64,000 nucleotides of DNA, taken from NCBI GenBank assembly GCA_016490735.1, contig JAEMWC010000074.1, positions 449,501 through 513,500 on the forward strand. The letters run 5' to 3'. Of the stretch, positions 50,258-62,740 are shown piece by piece. Made by a program: the position numbers and the translations under genes. The stretch is from Pachyseris speciosa. Taxonomy: Eukaryota; Cnidaria; Anthozoa; Scleractinia; Pachyseridae. How positions within the stretch are numbered: the first letter of the stretch is position 1; every line of letters starts with the position of its first letter. Below the pieces are notes generated by a model. That model made no database searches, was not told the origin of the DNA, and was given only the letters and a program-made list of their open reading frames with translations.

Positions 50258-50870
50258 ATGATGGTGTCTAATGAAGAGAAAAGGTGGATCGTGGTGGGAA
50301 TTGCTATGTTCAAAGTCGTTGCTCCAGTTTTGCGAAATGTTGTGAAACAAGGAATGGATACTCATTATACAAACGTGGATGCATACTGCAGTGGTCTTCC
50401 CACACCTTGCACTTTAAACACACTGACCTATCATCAAGTGAATGCTGATCCCAGTCTTAAAAACCTCAAATTTCAGAATATTAATAACAATTTGCACATA
50501 CATGGTAGAAACAAACACCTCTACAACTACTGCATCAACAGTTCAGTAGACTTAGCAAAGTTGTATCTGCCAGATTATCTTACCCAGTTTGCAAACTTTG
50601 ATGAGTCACTGGACATGACTGCCATCCTTCGCCTGTTAGGCTTTGCCAACTACGCACCTGCAGCTGTCTTCTCTTCCCTCACTGAGATGTCAGCTGATGA
50701 TGTAAGGGAAAATGTCAGGAACAAGTGGGGCCATTTTGATGTGAGTCAGTGGACAGAAGCCTTCTTCAAGGATTGTTTTGGCAAACTTGAGACATTGGTG
50801 AAAAATCTACGATTGGCTACTGCTGTGGAGACTACAACATTAAATCAGCTAAATGACTGGCAAACTAAAG
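50258..50870 (+). CDS. HEPN (DZIP3-like) domain exon of an NLR-type gene
   Basis: Encodes a DZIP3/hRUL138-like HEPN domain. The family is helical, often an RNase or scaffold, and is common as the N-terminal effector of coral NACHT proteins. Counting from ATG 50258, the Rx4H motif RNKWGH is at about residues 154-159 (codon R at 50717), followed by W165. Flanking helices include MTAILRLLGFANYAPAAVFSSL. I chose ATG 50258/50261 because the frame upstream only extends to an acceptor-like AG at 50241-50242 and the second ATG has a favourable context. The exon ends at donor gtatgg (50871) in phase 1, after NDWQTK; reading on would stop at 50911. It joins in phase to 62741. Confidence 0.85.
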
Positions 50871-51231
50871 GTATGGCGGGGATAATTTTGATTTTTGAAA
50901 GTCAGTCCTAAAACATTCCCTTCCAAATCCAGCCTATCCTACCAGTATGTACCATTCACATGTGTTGTTTCTATTTTTTACATTGTTTATCCTTATCCAC
51001 CCTAATTATCTCTCCCCTCAAACTCCAGTTTCTCCCATCATTGCACCTTATCCCTTAACATTTCTATCCACACATTAATTTTTTGTTGTTACGTTCCTTA
51101 TGCACCGTAACCTTATTGGTGTCTATCATATCTCCCTCTATTCTCCATCTTATGCAAACATTATGTGGTACCCCATAATATTTCATTACAAAGGCAGCAC
51201 TTTCTCCTTAATTATTTAAAGACCCTGATTG

Positions 51232-51305
51232 TTCGTCCGGCTGGGGTTTAACTTGCGACCTCCCACACAGTAGTCCAGTGCTGTACTGACTGAGCTAAGC
51301 AGCCT
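51232..51305 (-). repeat. tRNA-derived SINE-like sequence
   Basis: On the minus strand it contains an A-box-like tagctcagtcagtaca (51284-51299) and a degenerate B-box ggtcgcaagttaaaccc (51243-51259) at tRNA spacing. The acceptor ends do not form a good stem and the B-box departs from the consensus, so this is a SINE or tRNA relic and not a working tRNA gene. Confidence 0.55.
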
Positions 51306-53117
51306 CCTCCATAACTCATTGCTTGGACCCCTGTATTTAGTACCTGCAAAAAAAGGTTTATTATAGATCACTGTCTTTGATGTCTTATTGCTGGTGTTTC
51401 TGTCTGTGTAAGTGTGTGGCAAAGGCTGTAGCTTTCAACCAGACACCATGTGCCGTCCCACATATTTTACCTAAATTACTCTATCCACACCCTGGGACTG
51501 CGCCATATTTTTATTTAAGATCTCACACCAATTCCATCCATCTCTGTTCCTTGACTGAGCCTTATATCCATGTATATCCCTCATATACCCATCATCATCT
51601 TTATCATACTCAAACCTCATTTCCAGGTCACCCTACTATATATATATATACCCTGTCACTGCAGTCAACACATATCAGTCCCCTCTTACTGTACATGTAC
51701 ATCCATCACTATCCTAATACCTCTAACCATGCAATCATCCTGTTATTCGCACCACTTATTCTTTAGCATATCCCATCACTTATACCATATGGGACCACTT
51801 TATAACACTAATGGGCTCTTACAATTGAAGGGCACCTTAAAACTGGTTAGGATCCCTGGTGAAAATCTTTCAAGGATCTTCAAAGATCCTCAAAGATCTT
51901 CATGAAGATCTTTGAGGATCCTAATGAAGATCCTCACAAATTCTTGCCAAGATCTTTGAGGATCCTCAAGGATCCTTGCCAAGATCCTTAAGGATCCTCA
52001 ACTTTCTTGCCAAGATCTTTGAAGATCTTGGCAAGATCTTTAAGGATCTTCAAAGATCTTTAAGGATCCTTTGCAGATCTTGCCAAGATCTTTGAGGATC
52101 TTCAATAATCTTGCCAAAGATCATTAAGGATCCTTTGCAGATCTTACCAAGATCTTTGAGGATCCTAATGAAGATCCTCAAAAATTCTTGCCAAGATCTT
52201 TGAGGATCCTCAAGGATCCTTGCCAAGATCCTTAAGGATCCTCAACTTTCTTGCCAAGATCTTTGAAGATCTTGGCAAGATCTTTAAGGATCTTCAAAGA
52301 TCTTTAAGGATCCTTTGCAGATCTTGGCCAGATCTTTGAGGATCTTCAATAATTTTACCAAAGACCTTTAAGGATCCTTTGAAGATCTTTGAGGATCTTC
52401 AAGGACCCTTCGCAGATCTTGCCCAGATCTTTGAGGATCTTCAATAACTTTGCAAAAGATCTTCAAGGATCTCAAAGGATCTTTTGTGGATCTTGCCAAG
52501 ATCTTAAAGGAACTTAAATAATCTTGCAAAAGATCTCCGGGGATCTTGGATAAACCTTTGCAAGACTTTGTACTACTTTGAACTTCCCAAAATCACAAAA
52601 ATAGTCGCAACTATCATTATTTTGATGTGCTAGGAATTCCTTGGAATTTTTTTACCTTTAGCCAAACTTAATTAGAATTCCAAAGAATTCCTAGGAATTG
52701 ATTGAATTCTACAGTAAGACAACCTCAGAACTAAAACAAAAGATCTCTCAGGTATCTGAATGTATTTATTAGAAAAATAAAGAACTGAAGATAGCCTCAA
52801 ACAGTCAAATAGGGTTTTAAAATATAGTACCTTTAAATAGAGCTAATGAATGCAAAAAATAGGTTTAAAATAACTTTAATGCAAAAAAATACCACCAGAC
52901 AGATACATGTTAAGTAAAGTTTGATAAGTTACTTCCAGAGTATGGTTTAGGCCTTCCAAGGGGTAGAAACGGCAAGTGACATTGCTCCCAAAACACCAAT
53001 AAACAACAGAAATTGGTTAGTTTTTTATTATGTCTGCATTGTTATAGTAACATTTCAGATACATGTAGTGCACATTTGCAAAAAAGGTAAGAGTAATATT
53101 TATTATAGTAAGTTTAA

Positions 53118-54273
53118 AGACCCATATTCATCCAAGACGCATTGCGCGCCACACTGAATCTCAGATGGAAAATACGCAAATCGCCAGTGAGCGCTATTTT
53201 GCAAAAATAATCCTTGTTCATCCGGCTTATTTCCCTGAGTATCACTATTTTTTGTGTCGTTGTGGTTTCTTAACATCATCTCTCTTCATTTGCGTCAATA
53301 TTTTCAACAACAGTCGTCGTAGCAGTGAGGAAAAGACCTTGTAGGCAACTAGTGTTGTTGAACTTCAAATAACGCGAAATTACTTGCTGGCGGGCTCTTG
53401 TTAAAAATCCGTTTAGTTTGAGGTCAACCTGAAGGTAATTCTGCACAAACATGTTGGAATATTGTCTTCCATTGTCAGGCTGTTGTCTCCTTGAATTTGT
53501 TTCGTAATTTTCCTGGCAAAATGTGACTTTTGTCCCGTTACTTTGTTGATACATGCATAGGGTCGCTGCCATTTGAAATGACCTCTGATCTCGAAGTTGA
53601 CAGTGCTGTACAGTGTTAACCCGAAGGAAGATGCCCAGACTTTGCTTAGCTAGTATTTTTAAGCAAAGAAAAGGGATGGTCTGGTACCTCCGAACTTGAA
53701 TCTGTCGTAGCGATATGCCAGATTTCAACTGATGTCCGACCTTAGTGAATATTTTGATCATGTGGTTCTAATTTATCTGCAAATGAACCAGACTCAATTG
53801 TGGTTTTGTATCCGATAAATGAGCATCCATCAAGTTGAATGCTGTTTGTTTCTCTTCCCAGCAATTTCTATAATGATAAGGTAAGCCTTATAGAGCACTA
53901 AAATTAAATATATGGACTAGGTGTATTCAAGACGGCATAACTTATTTAATTATTGGGAATCCTTTACCGCATAGCTTTTAGTTAGCCATACTAGTAAATG
54001 CAAGCGAAACGATTGACTTCCCTCGCTACCTCAGTCGCTGAAAAATTTACATGATGCAGTGTTTTTGGAGGAACTGATTTGTTTCTCAGACACAAAAAGA
54101 TTCAAATCACAGGAATATAGAATAATAAATCAATTCTCATTTCATTGTTATGTGTCATGCCACTCGAACTCAGTGGGAGAATCTGGTAAACCAATCAGAT
54201 CGCAAGAATGAACAACAGAGACGGTTAAAACCAATAACAAACGCGCGCAAGGCCTCTGGATGAACATGGGTCT
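53118..54273 (-). mobile_element. TTAA-site transposon, copy 2 (inverted)
   Basis: Flanked by TTAA at 53114-53117 and 54274-54277. The ends match copy 1 (agacccatattcatccaag and complement), and the body aligns to copy 1 in reverse orientation, so this is the same family. It sits inside the GATC-array element, so it inserted after that element formed. Confidence 0.88.
53276..53761 (-). CDS. Uncharacterised 161-codon frame in TTAA transposon copy 2
   Basis: Starts MIKIFTKVGHQLKS and contains RRYQTIPFLCLKILAKQSLG and NYLQVDLKLNGFLTRARQQV. Matching fragments occur in copy 1 in shifted frames, so the frame was probably part of the ancestral transposon protein. I see no DDE motif or zinc finger and do not recognise the family. 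It may be a captured or truncated transposase piece and is unlikely to be functional. Confidence 0.35.
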   Translation of the reverse strand: MIKIFTKVGHQLKSGISLRQIQVRRYQTIPFLCLKILAKQSLGIFLRVNTVQHCQLRDQRSFQMAATLCMYQQSNGTKVTFCQENYETNSRRQQPDNGRQYSNMFVQNYLQVDLKLNGFLTRARQQVISRYLKFNNTSCLQGLFLTATTTVVENIDANEER

Positions 54274-54277
54274 TTAA

Positions 54278-55689
54278 ATGGATCCATCACAGTTCAGATC
54301 AAGAGAATTGTTGTCTTAAACTCAGAATCTACAAATTCTATTTCTACACTCTCGCATAATTATCACAACAAATTTAAGCAGTTAAGAGACAACAGCTACA
54401 GTTATTTAAATGTGAAGTCCTAAAGACTATTAAGCTTGACGGGAAGCATTTGGTGCCTAGGCTTGAGAGGACGAGTCCTGAGCCCTCATAACAACTGTGA
54501 GTGTTAAGCATCTGCATAAAAAAAACTGAGGTTAAAATTAGTCTTCCAAGAGATCACTGTATTCAGTGATCTGTATTACTCCCTAATTTATAGGAACAGT
54601 TTACAATGTGAAATACTCCATGACTGATCTTCAACTTTATTTTGAATACACAGTTGAATACACAGTTGAACAAAAAGACATGTTTTTCCTTTAAAAAAGG
54701 TACTATTATGCCATGGGAAGGTTACAGAGTTCTTAGTACATTTAAATGGCCTGAAATTAGCTTGCATTCTCGAGGAAAAAAGCACATGGTCGATCTTCAG
54801 TCAAACATTTGAAGTCAATCGTTCATCAAAATAATATCAAAATATAATTTGCTTTTATCTAAAGCTTACCTGTTTCAAAAGATCATTCATCTGCTTTGTA
54901 GTGTTTTGAGACATCATTTTAAGCTTAAAACAAAGGAAAATTGGGAGAGATGTGCTTTGAACAACGTGAAAATCCGCCAGAATAAAGCAACGATTTTTTT
55001 TTCTGCGTAGGTACTTCATGTATGAGCCCTGAGTTCAGTGACTGCTGACCAAAAGGCTCATTCATTCCCAGTCTCTCTTGCCATTCAAAGTGGCTGCTGG
55101 TTTGAGTTTTCTTGCTCAATTTAAGAGAACATGTGTCGTGCAAGAGAGAGCAGAAATTATTTTCTGGATCAATTAACTCAGAGAAAATTGCCCTCTTGTA
55201 AAAAGTAATGCTGCATTATAAAAACAAACTTCTGAGTACATGAATTCATTGATCTTCTGGCATGGAATAAACAAGCATATTGACGTAAGGAAAAGGTAAA
55301 ATGTGGGTGGTGGAACATGACTTACTTCCTTCTATATCCAGTCAGTGATTTACATTACTTTGTTTTGTTTTTAATAAAATGAAATAAAAAGACTTGAGGC
55401 CTCTGATCACTGACTTCCCAGAAATTCCTAGAAATTCCATGCTTTTCCAAGCCATTACTGTGTTACAAAGTGAACATTCTTAAAAATTATCAGACATTCT
55501 AAGCGTTGTTTACTTAGAATCTTGGGAATTCCTAGGAATTCTAAACATGTACAAACCATTCCCAAAAATTCACAGCAATTCCTAACCAAATTCATGTGTG
55601 TGTGATTTGCATTGTTTGGAATTTCTGGGAATTTCTGAGAATTCCTAGAAATATTTTGGAAATTAATTAACATAAAGACCTTTCAAAGC
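54278..55689. other. Interior of the GATC-array element
   Basis: AT-rich, no recognisable coding sequence. The aattcc-palindrome-rich patch at about 55420-55660 mirrors the one at 52632-52710. Confidence 0.5.
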
Positions 55690-56341
55690 TCTTTATTAAA
55701 ATCCTTGAAGATCTTTAAAGATCCTATGAAGATCATGCTAAAGATCGGTTAAAGATCTTTGAAGGATCCTCGTAGGATCTTCAAGGATCTTGATAAAGAT
55801 CTTTCCAGGATCACTCCAAAGATCCTTTTAAGATCTTTGAACGATCCTCGTAGGATCTTCAAGGATCTTGATAAAGATCTTTCCAGAATCACTCTAAAGA
55901 TCCTTTTAAGATCTTTGAAGGATCCTGGTAAGATCTTTAAGGATCCTGATAAAGATCTTTTAAAGATCACTCTAAAGATCCTTTTAAGAACTTTGAAGGA
56001 TCCTCAAAAGAATCTTTGAGGATCTTCAAGGATCCTGATAAAGATCTTTTCGAGATCACTATAAGGATCTTTTTAAGATCTTAAAAAGATCCTCTTAGGA
56101 TCTTTAAGGATCTTTGCCAAGATCCTTATACTGATTTTCACTAGGATCTTTGCAAGATCCTCACAAGATCCTAGAAATGTCCTCAAAGATCTTTGCAAGT
56201 AGTTTTAGCATCTGAAGATCTTTGAAGATCCTTCAAAGATCCTACAAAGATCTTTACAGGATCCTCATCTTTAAAGATCTTTGACAGGTCTTTGAAGATC
56301 TTTAAAGATCCTCAAAGATCCTGTGAGGTTTTTCACCAGGG

Positions 56342-56575
56342 ATAATAGGTGCCAGACAAATTGAAGGGCTCAGTGGAAGAAGGGCGTAAGTGACGATTTT
56401 GGTCATTTTGCTGATGTCGTCCAAATGAGCTGAAGTTTTGCTTGTGGCCTTTGATACATTAGAAAAACATTGCCCTATATTTTTTTTTTCGCTTTTTTGT
56501 GCTCAGTTTTCGAGAAGCGCGGGCCAAAATACGCATTCAACGCGTCACTTAGGTGGCTCCCTAGAGTATTTACGA
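56342..56575. repeat. Inner part of the left TIR of the Mutator-like element
   Basis: About 180-230 bp matching the reverse complement of 62350-62637 with few differences (for example gaagggcgtaag against gaaggacgtaag). The end ggtggctccctagag (56552-56566) matches the complement of 60930-60945, not the position expected at the right end, because of an extra 1.4 kb segment there. Confidence 0.8.
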
Positions 56576-57258
56576 ATACCGTCCCTATAGAACGCAAATT
56601 ATAAAAGTAAACCTAGCAAATTTCTCTTAAAATTTTCCCTGTAGAGATTTTCCAGTATGGGTTCTGATATAATAAGGTTTATTTTTTGGGTGTCAATTTT
56701 TGTATTAATGACGTTACCATGGCAACATCAAATCTATTGACAGGAAGATATATTCCTGTTTTCAGCCTAAATTCCTTAATATTTATACTTTCCTTCGGTG
56801 AAATGTTTTTATTCTTTGCCACATTATGGAAATGATATTATCTGACATTTTGAATTGTTAAAAAGTCAAGGTCGTTCAGACGGTTTTGCCAATATTCTGT
56901 AATTTGTCATTTTTCGAAATATGTTTGATTAGCTCTGACAGATTTTAACAAAAATAAGGTATTTGATAGGAACTGTATGTAGTTAGAACTGAGCCAATTT
57001 TTAAAAAAAATTACCGAAGGAACGCGAGAAAATTAGCATTTAATTTTCACAGATTTGATCGCGCTTGACGTCACAAAAATCAGAAAAACATGTGCGGTTC
57101 AGGCTTTACGCGCGAGTCCTCGCGTGCGCATGCGTACAAGCAGGTTAAAGCACGTGTAAGTTCAAGTACATGTAGAATCATCAAGAGCGTTTTTATAGCT
57201 ATTTCCGTAATATCTCGCCAGTTATCAAACGGGAAGAGTGAAAGATTGAGTTTCCTAC

Positions 57259-58324
57259 CTAGTGCTGGATCTTTTCTTTGAAGTACTTAACTATTGTAGC
57301 CAAAATTCGTGGCGTGTTCATTACTCGTGGCGATGCTGATGAAGATGAAGTTGGTGGTTTGGACAGGATCGCAATCAGTCCTTCTTTCCCGTACTTGCTG
57401 TGCACCACTTTCAGATCGTCAAATGCCAGCCCACTACCGGCTATTTTTTCAACCATGTTTTTCTTTAGATATTGTTGATGATGGAGATTGTGTTTAAACG
57501 ATTGGATCAAAAGATGGCGGTGATCAAGATACTTCACGTCCTCAGCAGTGTGGATGTACTTACAACACCAGAGTTCTCGATTATTGTTTTCAAAGGAAGT
57601 TCAAGTCGTGATTCAAAAATTATCTTTCTCAGTGCAAGAACATCTTCAAGTGCATCGTGTGCTTCGAAGGATTTGGCAAAGAAGAAGCTGTACAGCGAGG
57701 ATTGGTTTTTGGAAACGTGCCATCGGAATTTTGCAAACATGGTAGTTTTTTTCTGATCAGTGTTTTGAACAACATAAGAGAATCAGCAAAACAAATGTCC
57801 ATCTTCTGCAATCTTTCAGTGAAATCAGTACCAGAATTTCTTAAAAGTACAGGAGTGTCAAAGGTTGAAGAGTTGTGACCAAGGAGGACCGTTACGACGT
57901 TTTTGTTTGTTTGGGACTTGGCTCTGTCCACAGACTGTGAAATAAAGGATAAAAAGTTCGACACAGCTTCCTTCAAGGGTACGGTAGAAACTTGCTTGTT
58001 ATCTTTGAAAAGTCTTCGTTCGCTATTTATTTTGAATATTTTAAGTTTATTTACTTTAGAAGCGAAATAATCGATGTCTTGCATGGGTAAGATATAAGTT
58101 GAGAATTGATGCGTGCCAGATTGATCAGTAACAGAGAGTTGACAGAGCTCAGCAGATTTTCCAGTAGTATTTGTTTCGGTGTCAAAAATTAGGAAGTTGT
58201 AAACTTTGTTTTCTTCATATTTGAATTGCTTTGCCAGTGGTCGTGCAGTATATTCAGGAACGATGCTTTCGATTTCTTTCAGTGTACTTGAAGTGACTGT
58301 TGAGATGTTTAGATCAAGGTTCAA
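57259..58324 (-). pseudogene. DEDDh exonuclease domain, C-terminal part of the transposon protein
   Basis: Minus-strand coding from 58324. The exonuclease signature is visible in order: Exo I D-x-E in NFLIFDTETNTTG, Exo II Asp in LLGHNSSTFDTPVLL, and Exo III His and Asp in EAHDALEDVLAL. The last lies in a different frame (57740-57534) after a shift near 57650-57740. A third frame (57537-57259) carries the C-terminal tail and stop. These 3'-5' exonuclease domains would act in the nucleus on nucleic acid ends. Fusion to a transposase is the notable point. Three frames in 1 kb mean this copy is broken or mis-assembled. Confidence 0.8.
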
Positions 58325-58379
58325 TCCAATTCCTGTTGATTAGTACTTGTTGATTAACTTGATTAGTCATTTTTGCCCA

Positions 58380-60846
58380 TATTTCGAGCAAAAGTTGCCA
58401 GGCTCTATGTTGAGTGCTTCAAGGGTTCTGCTTATGTAATTGTATCGTAAATTTGTCTGAGCAACCCACAGGCTACACGGAAATCATTACTATCGCTGCC
58501 ACCGTAAAATCTTATTTTTGGATTTTTGGATCCTATAACACTGTTCAGAGTCTCATTCCGTTGGGAGTTTGTCATAGGCGCAAGCTTCTCTGCTACAGCA
58601 TCAGTGCAGTAATCTTTGAAGATGTTGTTCAAAGCTGACTGTAAATTTTCCCCATGCAGGTCTTTTCCATAGGGCAGGTCTTTATGCTTGTAGGATACTG
58701 GGTCAGTTTTAAATCCACACCAACTAGTTGCACAGTTACAGTGGTCTCCAAATGCATGCGGAATGATGCACTTAAGTGCAGCCTGAATTCCTTTTGAATT
58801 ACCCTTATTTTGGGCAATAGCATATGAAAAGCACTTCACTAAATGATTGATCACTTTTTGAGACAGGGGGGAACAATTGTCAAATTTGGCATTTTGACTG
58901 AGATTGTATAAACGTGTAGTAAGGGATCTTTTCATGTGTATAATGTCACTGAATTTTTCAACCCCATAGGCAACTTTTTGACGCTTGTGTGCTTCTGTTG
59001 TGGAGTCATCATCACCGGTGTAAATTGAATACTTTACACCTTGGGTTGGAACTCTGTTAAACAATTCAACTGCTGCAGCAGGTTCCATTGCTTTTGATGA
59101 GGCCTCATGATTTTTTCGGCAGTCATGGGCTTTAGGTTGGTTGCTTTCCTGTGGATTTTGCCCAATCACAAAATCTACAAGTCTTTGTCTTTGTTGTGTA
59201 GTCCAATATTTTACTAGAAGACAAGCTCATAACTGCTGCTTGTCCAGTGCGTGAGTTGTGTCCCTTTCCACGTCTCTGCCATCCCATGTCAAAGGAACAG
59301 GGTACTGGAACAAGATTACCTTCATCAACCTTAACTCCATTTTGTAGGGCTTCCTTTTTCTCCATTGTTAAACAATTTTGACAGCTACTTTTTGCAATAC
59401 CCTCTACAGCTTTCCCTACCTCTCTTTCCCTCAGTTTAAAAGTGACAATTTAAAGTTCGGGCATTTAAAGTGGAGAGCACATTGTTTATATGGGTTTGGC
59501 CAATGCCAGCATGAAGACAACCAAGTACCACACGTGTGTTTATGTCAAAAGCAGGTGGACCACGTTGTCCACTTCGGTGTTGTCCAGAAGTTTTTACTTG
59601 GTTGTTTTCACCACAGAATGGACATTTTATCACAAATGTGCTGGCTAGCCCATGTCGTACTTCATCAGTCACATTGTAAAATGAAAGTGGACCTAGAATA
59701 ATACAAGAGAAATGAAAAAATCTTTGTGTAAATAAAGCATATTTAGGATATTTGGTGTATTGTGGCAGGAAAAGTATATTTTTAAAATGACATAGTGACC
59801 TTGTAATTTGGTCATGCATTTAAATTTTTTTTTATCAAAAATGTAAATAAATAAAAGATTTCAAATTTTTGCACAACCCCATGTCTTAATTGTTTGCATG
59901 CAGTACTTTCATACTATCAACTTTTTTTCACAAGCAAGCAGTCTAGCAAAAATGAGCAGAGTTTGATTGTAAACGATTAAGGAATGATATATGTACAGGT
60001 TGTGGGCTTACAACATACACTGTAAACCCACAATAACTTGTGGGTTTATAATGTGTCGATTCAAAAGGGCATACAAGAAAGTAGGTATACATTCCGTGGA
60101 GCAAATAGAAAAGTCCATTCCAGCTCAGTCTATTCCTGATAGTTCAGGGGAAAAAATGGTGGATTACATTTACCTGATTGGCAGTGAGTGCAGCTTTGGA
60201 GGCTTTCCCGAAATGTACCGAGGTCAATGAAACGAGTTCCACGGGGAATAGCTTCTTCTCGTTCGGTGGCAGCCTGTTATACAAGCACAAAAAATGGATG
60301 GTTCCCGTAATTGCACCTCTTTGTAGTGATAAAATCCTAAAGCTGCCATACCTGAGTACTCCTTGTTTCACGTTTAGAGGGTGGTTCGTTTTCGTCAATA
60401 CAGTTTTCAAACTCCAGTTTCCTTTTAGTGATATAGTTTTGATATCCACGTCTCATGTGGTCCAGTTGTTTTGGAGTTCCTTTCGTCCCGGATTTCGTGA
60501 AGCGCCCATTCGCGCTACGCTTTACGTGGTGAGAAGGAGAAGGAGAAAGGCTCTGACCGACAAGTGATGAAGACGGTGAATTTCCTCCTTCTTTATCGTT
60601 CGAGTTAGCCGCAGCCAAATTCACTAATCCAAACACTGAGTACATGTACGGAAACTTTCTCTGGTGTTTACGATAGGATTCACGATTTCGACGATCGATA
60701 CTTTCTGTCGAATATAAACTGGCAACTCTTGTTACATTTTCTCTTTTACCAAAACAGCGGTCTATGCTAACAAAACAACTTGCATTTCGAACTTTCAACA
60801 ATTTTATGAAGTTTATCCGGACGATGTTTCTAAACAGGGAAGCCAT
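58380..60846 (-). pseudogene. Mutator-like transposase (multi-exon, frameshifted)
   Basis: Exon 1 is 60846-60352 (start MASLFRNIVRINFIK, ends in phase 0 at donor gtatgg). Exon 2 is 60273-60174 (contains IPRGTRFIDLGTFRESLQSC, phase 1, donor gtaaat). Exon 3 starts at 59692 (GPLSFYNVTDEVRHG). Zinc-type Cys pairs occur in IKCPFCGE, CRFCDW and HDCRKNH. Likely DDE residues are D in SFDMGWQRRGKGHNS, D in YTGDDDSTTE, and E in SQRNETLNSVIG. Four shifts break exon 3: near 59440 (stop after LNCHF), near 59140 (a 4-bp caac-type duplication), near 58455 (one base lost in a G run) and near 58375 (one base lost in an A run). The domain matches Mutator-like transposases common in cnidarian genomes. Confidence 0.8.
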
Positions 60847-60945
60847 GTTTGTTTATATTTTTTGCGTGAACGTCGCGTGGATTTTAAATCTCGCGCCATG
60901 CTAGTGCCCAGCTTGCGCTCGGTCTAAAAACTCTAGGGAGCCTCC

Positions 60946-62349
60946 TTAGGACAGTCTTCCACCAAGCCCTTTATATGAAAACTAAGCGCCAAATGCTCGT
61001 AACTGACTTAAGACAACACGGAACGTCTCTACTCAATAAGACATTTTGACTCATAACAGCACACAAGACGCCCAGCTGACTTGGAAATATGCTGGGTCTA
61101 CTTTTTTTCTTGAATGCCGGCAGGTGTTACTACCCGTGTTTTGCTTAATCGTTGCGCTCAACAAGCTTGCTTGGCTCATAAACAGTCCACAACATTCTTG
61201 GTTGACTTAAAACAGCAAACAGAAGCCTTGGTTAACCTTAAGTCAGCGCGCAAAGAGTTTGTCCGACTTGAAAACAGCATTCAAAGGGTTAGCGCTTAAG
61301 TTAATTTAGTTAGACTTAACAGCGTTATTTGCATGTTGTGAAATTGAATCGTTAATGTTCTGTCATGCGTCACACAACAAAGTGTTAAAATATCTCGCTT
61401 GAAAATACATTTTGTTGTTTATCTCGCGTAAAAATACTTCTTGCTGACGTTTACCTCGCATGAAAATGCTTTTTGCTGATGACAAGCCTCCACGGAAGCA
61501 AAATAAGCGAGGTCATCGCGGCAAAGTGATTTGTGTTGATATTCGCCGGCATGTTTTAACCGGTTTACAAAACACCACACGATAACGAATGCATTTTCAC
61601 TTTCAATATTTGCCACACATGTCAACATGTCGTTGCATGATATTCAGGATACTCATCGAAAACAGACGGACTTTTCATCTTGCCGGATTCCCTGTCTTAA
61701 ATGATTTCTCCGTAATGTTTCCGAAGTGAAAATAATCTACCGTACATGTAGTCCGAGCGGATTTAATCCCGTCACGTCACCCGCGGGAACTTTTCACTGT
61801 GACAACGCCCTCTGTGGCCGCAATGAATTATGGGAGAACTATGGCCTCCAAGCGCGGACAACTCTCTCCAAACATCGGAGATTTTCAGCCTAAAGTCTAA
61901 AAAAACCTCTCGTTTTCCGAACTTTTAGCACGGTAACCTTTGACAGACGGTCCGAGACTAGCAACAGAGCGCCGCTTTTCAGACAAGAGTTGCTTTCAGA
62001 CTTTTTATCGCCTGACCCCGTAAATACCTGTACTCCAAAACAGAGGGATTTCATGATTTGGAAAGCACAGAGAAACTTCTTTGGATTCTTTCAGAGAAGC
62101 TAGTGGCTTGTGGGTATCAAGACTTCATGATGTCTTTTCTACCACCAGGCGAGCAGGCAAACACTCGGGCGTAATGTGATTAAATGGAACTCAGTACCGA
62201 TCGAGCTGACCTCAACCGCGTAAGTTTCGTATCAGTGAATCGATGTTTTGACTGCCAAACTTTTAGTCTACGTCACACTATCAAACAATAAGTCCCTGCC
62301 AATCATTTCATGTCCAGTTTCAGTAATCCAAGCAGGAACAACTGTGCTA
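60946..62349. mobile_element. Possible 1.4 kb insertion inside the right TIR region
   Basis: The left TIR reads continuously across cacttaggtggctccctagag, but at the right end the two halves of its complement are separated (60930-60945 and 62350 on). The intervening 1.4 kb has imperfect inverted ends (ttaggacagtcttcc at 60947 and ggaacaactgtgctaa at the other end). No coding sequence is recognised. The flanking tta/taa could be a TWA-type duplication, but this is weak. Confidence 0.4.
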
Positions 62350-62401
62350 AGTGACGCGTTGAATGCGTATTTCGTCCCAAGTTTTCTCGAAAACTGAGCG
62401 G

Positions 62402-62504
<103 letters not shown>

Positions 62505-62740
62505 CAATGTTTTTCTTATGTATCAAAGTCCACATGCAAAAATTCAGCTCATTTGGATGACATCAGCAAAATGACCAAAATCGTCACTTACGTCCTTCTT
62601 CCACTGAGCCCTTCAATTTGTCTGGCACCTATTATCCCAACCAGTTTTAAGGTCTGTTAACATTCCCAGCCAATGTTAACAGAACCCTCTTATTTTGTTA
62701 AACCAGTAGGTAAAGTTTTTTCTTTCTGCTCATCTTGTAG

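Larger units (their letters stand above)
51854..56341. mobile_element. 4.5 kb element with GATC-array inverted arms, inserted in a TIR
   Basis: The ends are inverted: ccctggtgaaaa at 51854-51865 and ttttcaccaggg at 56330-56341. Each arm carries about 650-700 bp of short repeats with GATC roughly every 10-12 bp (51865-52560 and 55690-56335), then an inner block rich in aattcc palindromes (about 52632-52710 and 55420-55660). The left arm holds a 244-bp tandem duplication (ttcttgccaagatctttgag at 51941 and 52185). The interior contains TTAA-transposon copy 2 and no recognisable transposase. The empty site, inferred from the opposite TIR of the host transposon, is ggttaggataatagg, which gives a 2-bp AT duplication. 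Confidence 0.72.

Noticed and set aside
50871..50911. HEPN protein ending at the in-frame stop 50911
   Set aside because: A gtatgg donor at 50871 and a phase-matched exon at 62741 fit better; the read-through adds only a short unrelated tail.
51232..51305. Functional tRNA gene
   Set aside because: A- and B-box-like motifs are present, but the B-box is degenerate and no convincing acceptor stem forms, so I list it only as a SINE-like relic.
55759..56019. 86-codon frame with repeated DPRRIFKDLDKDLSR
   Set aside because: It is a translation of the GATC-rich repeat arm; the opposite strand is equally open.
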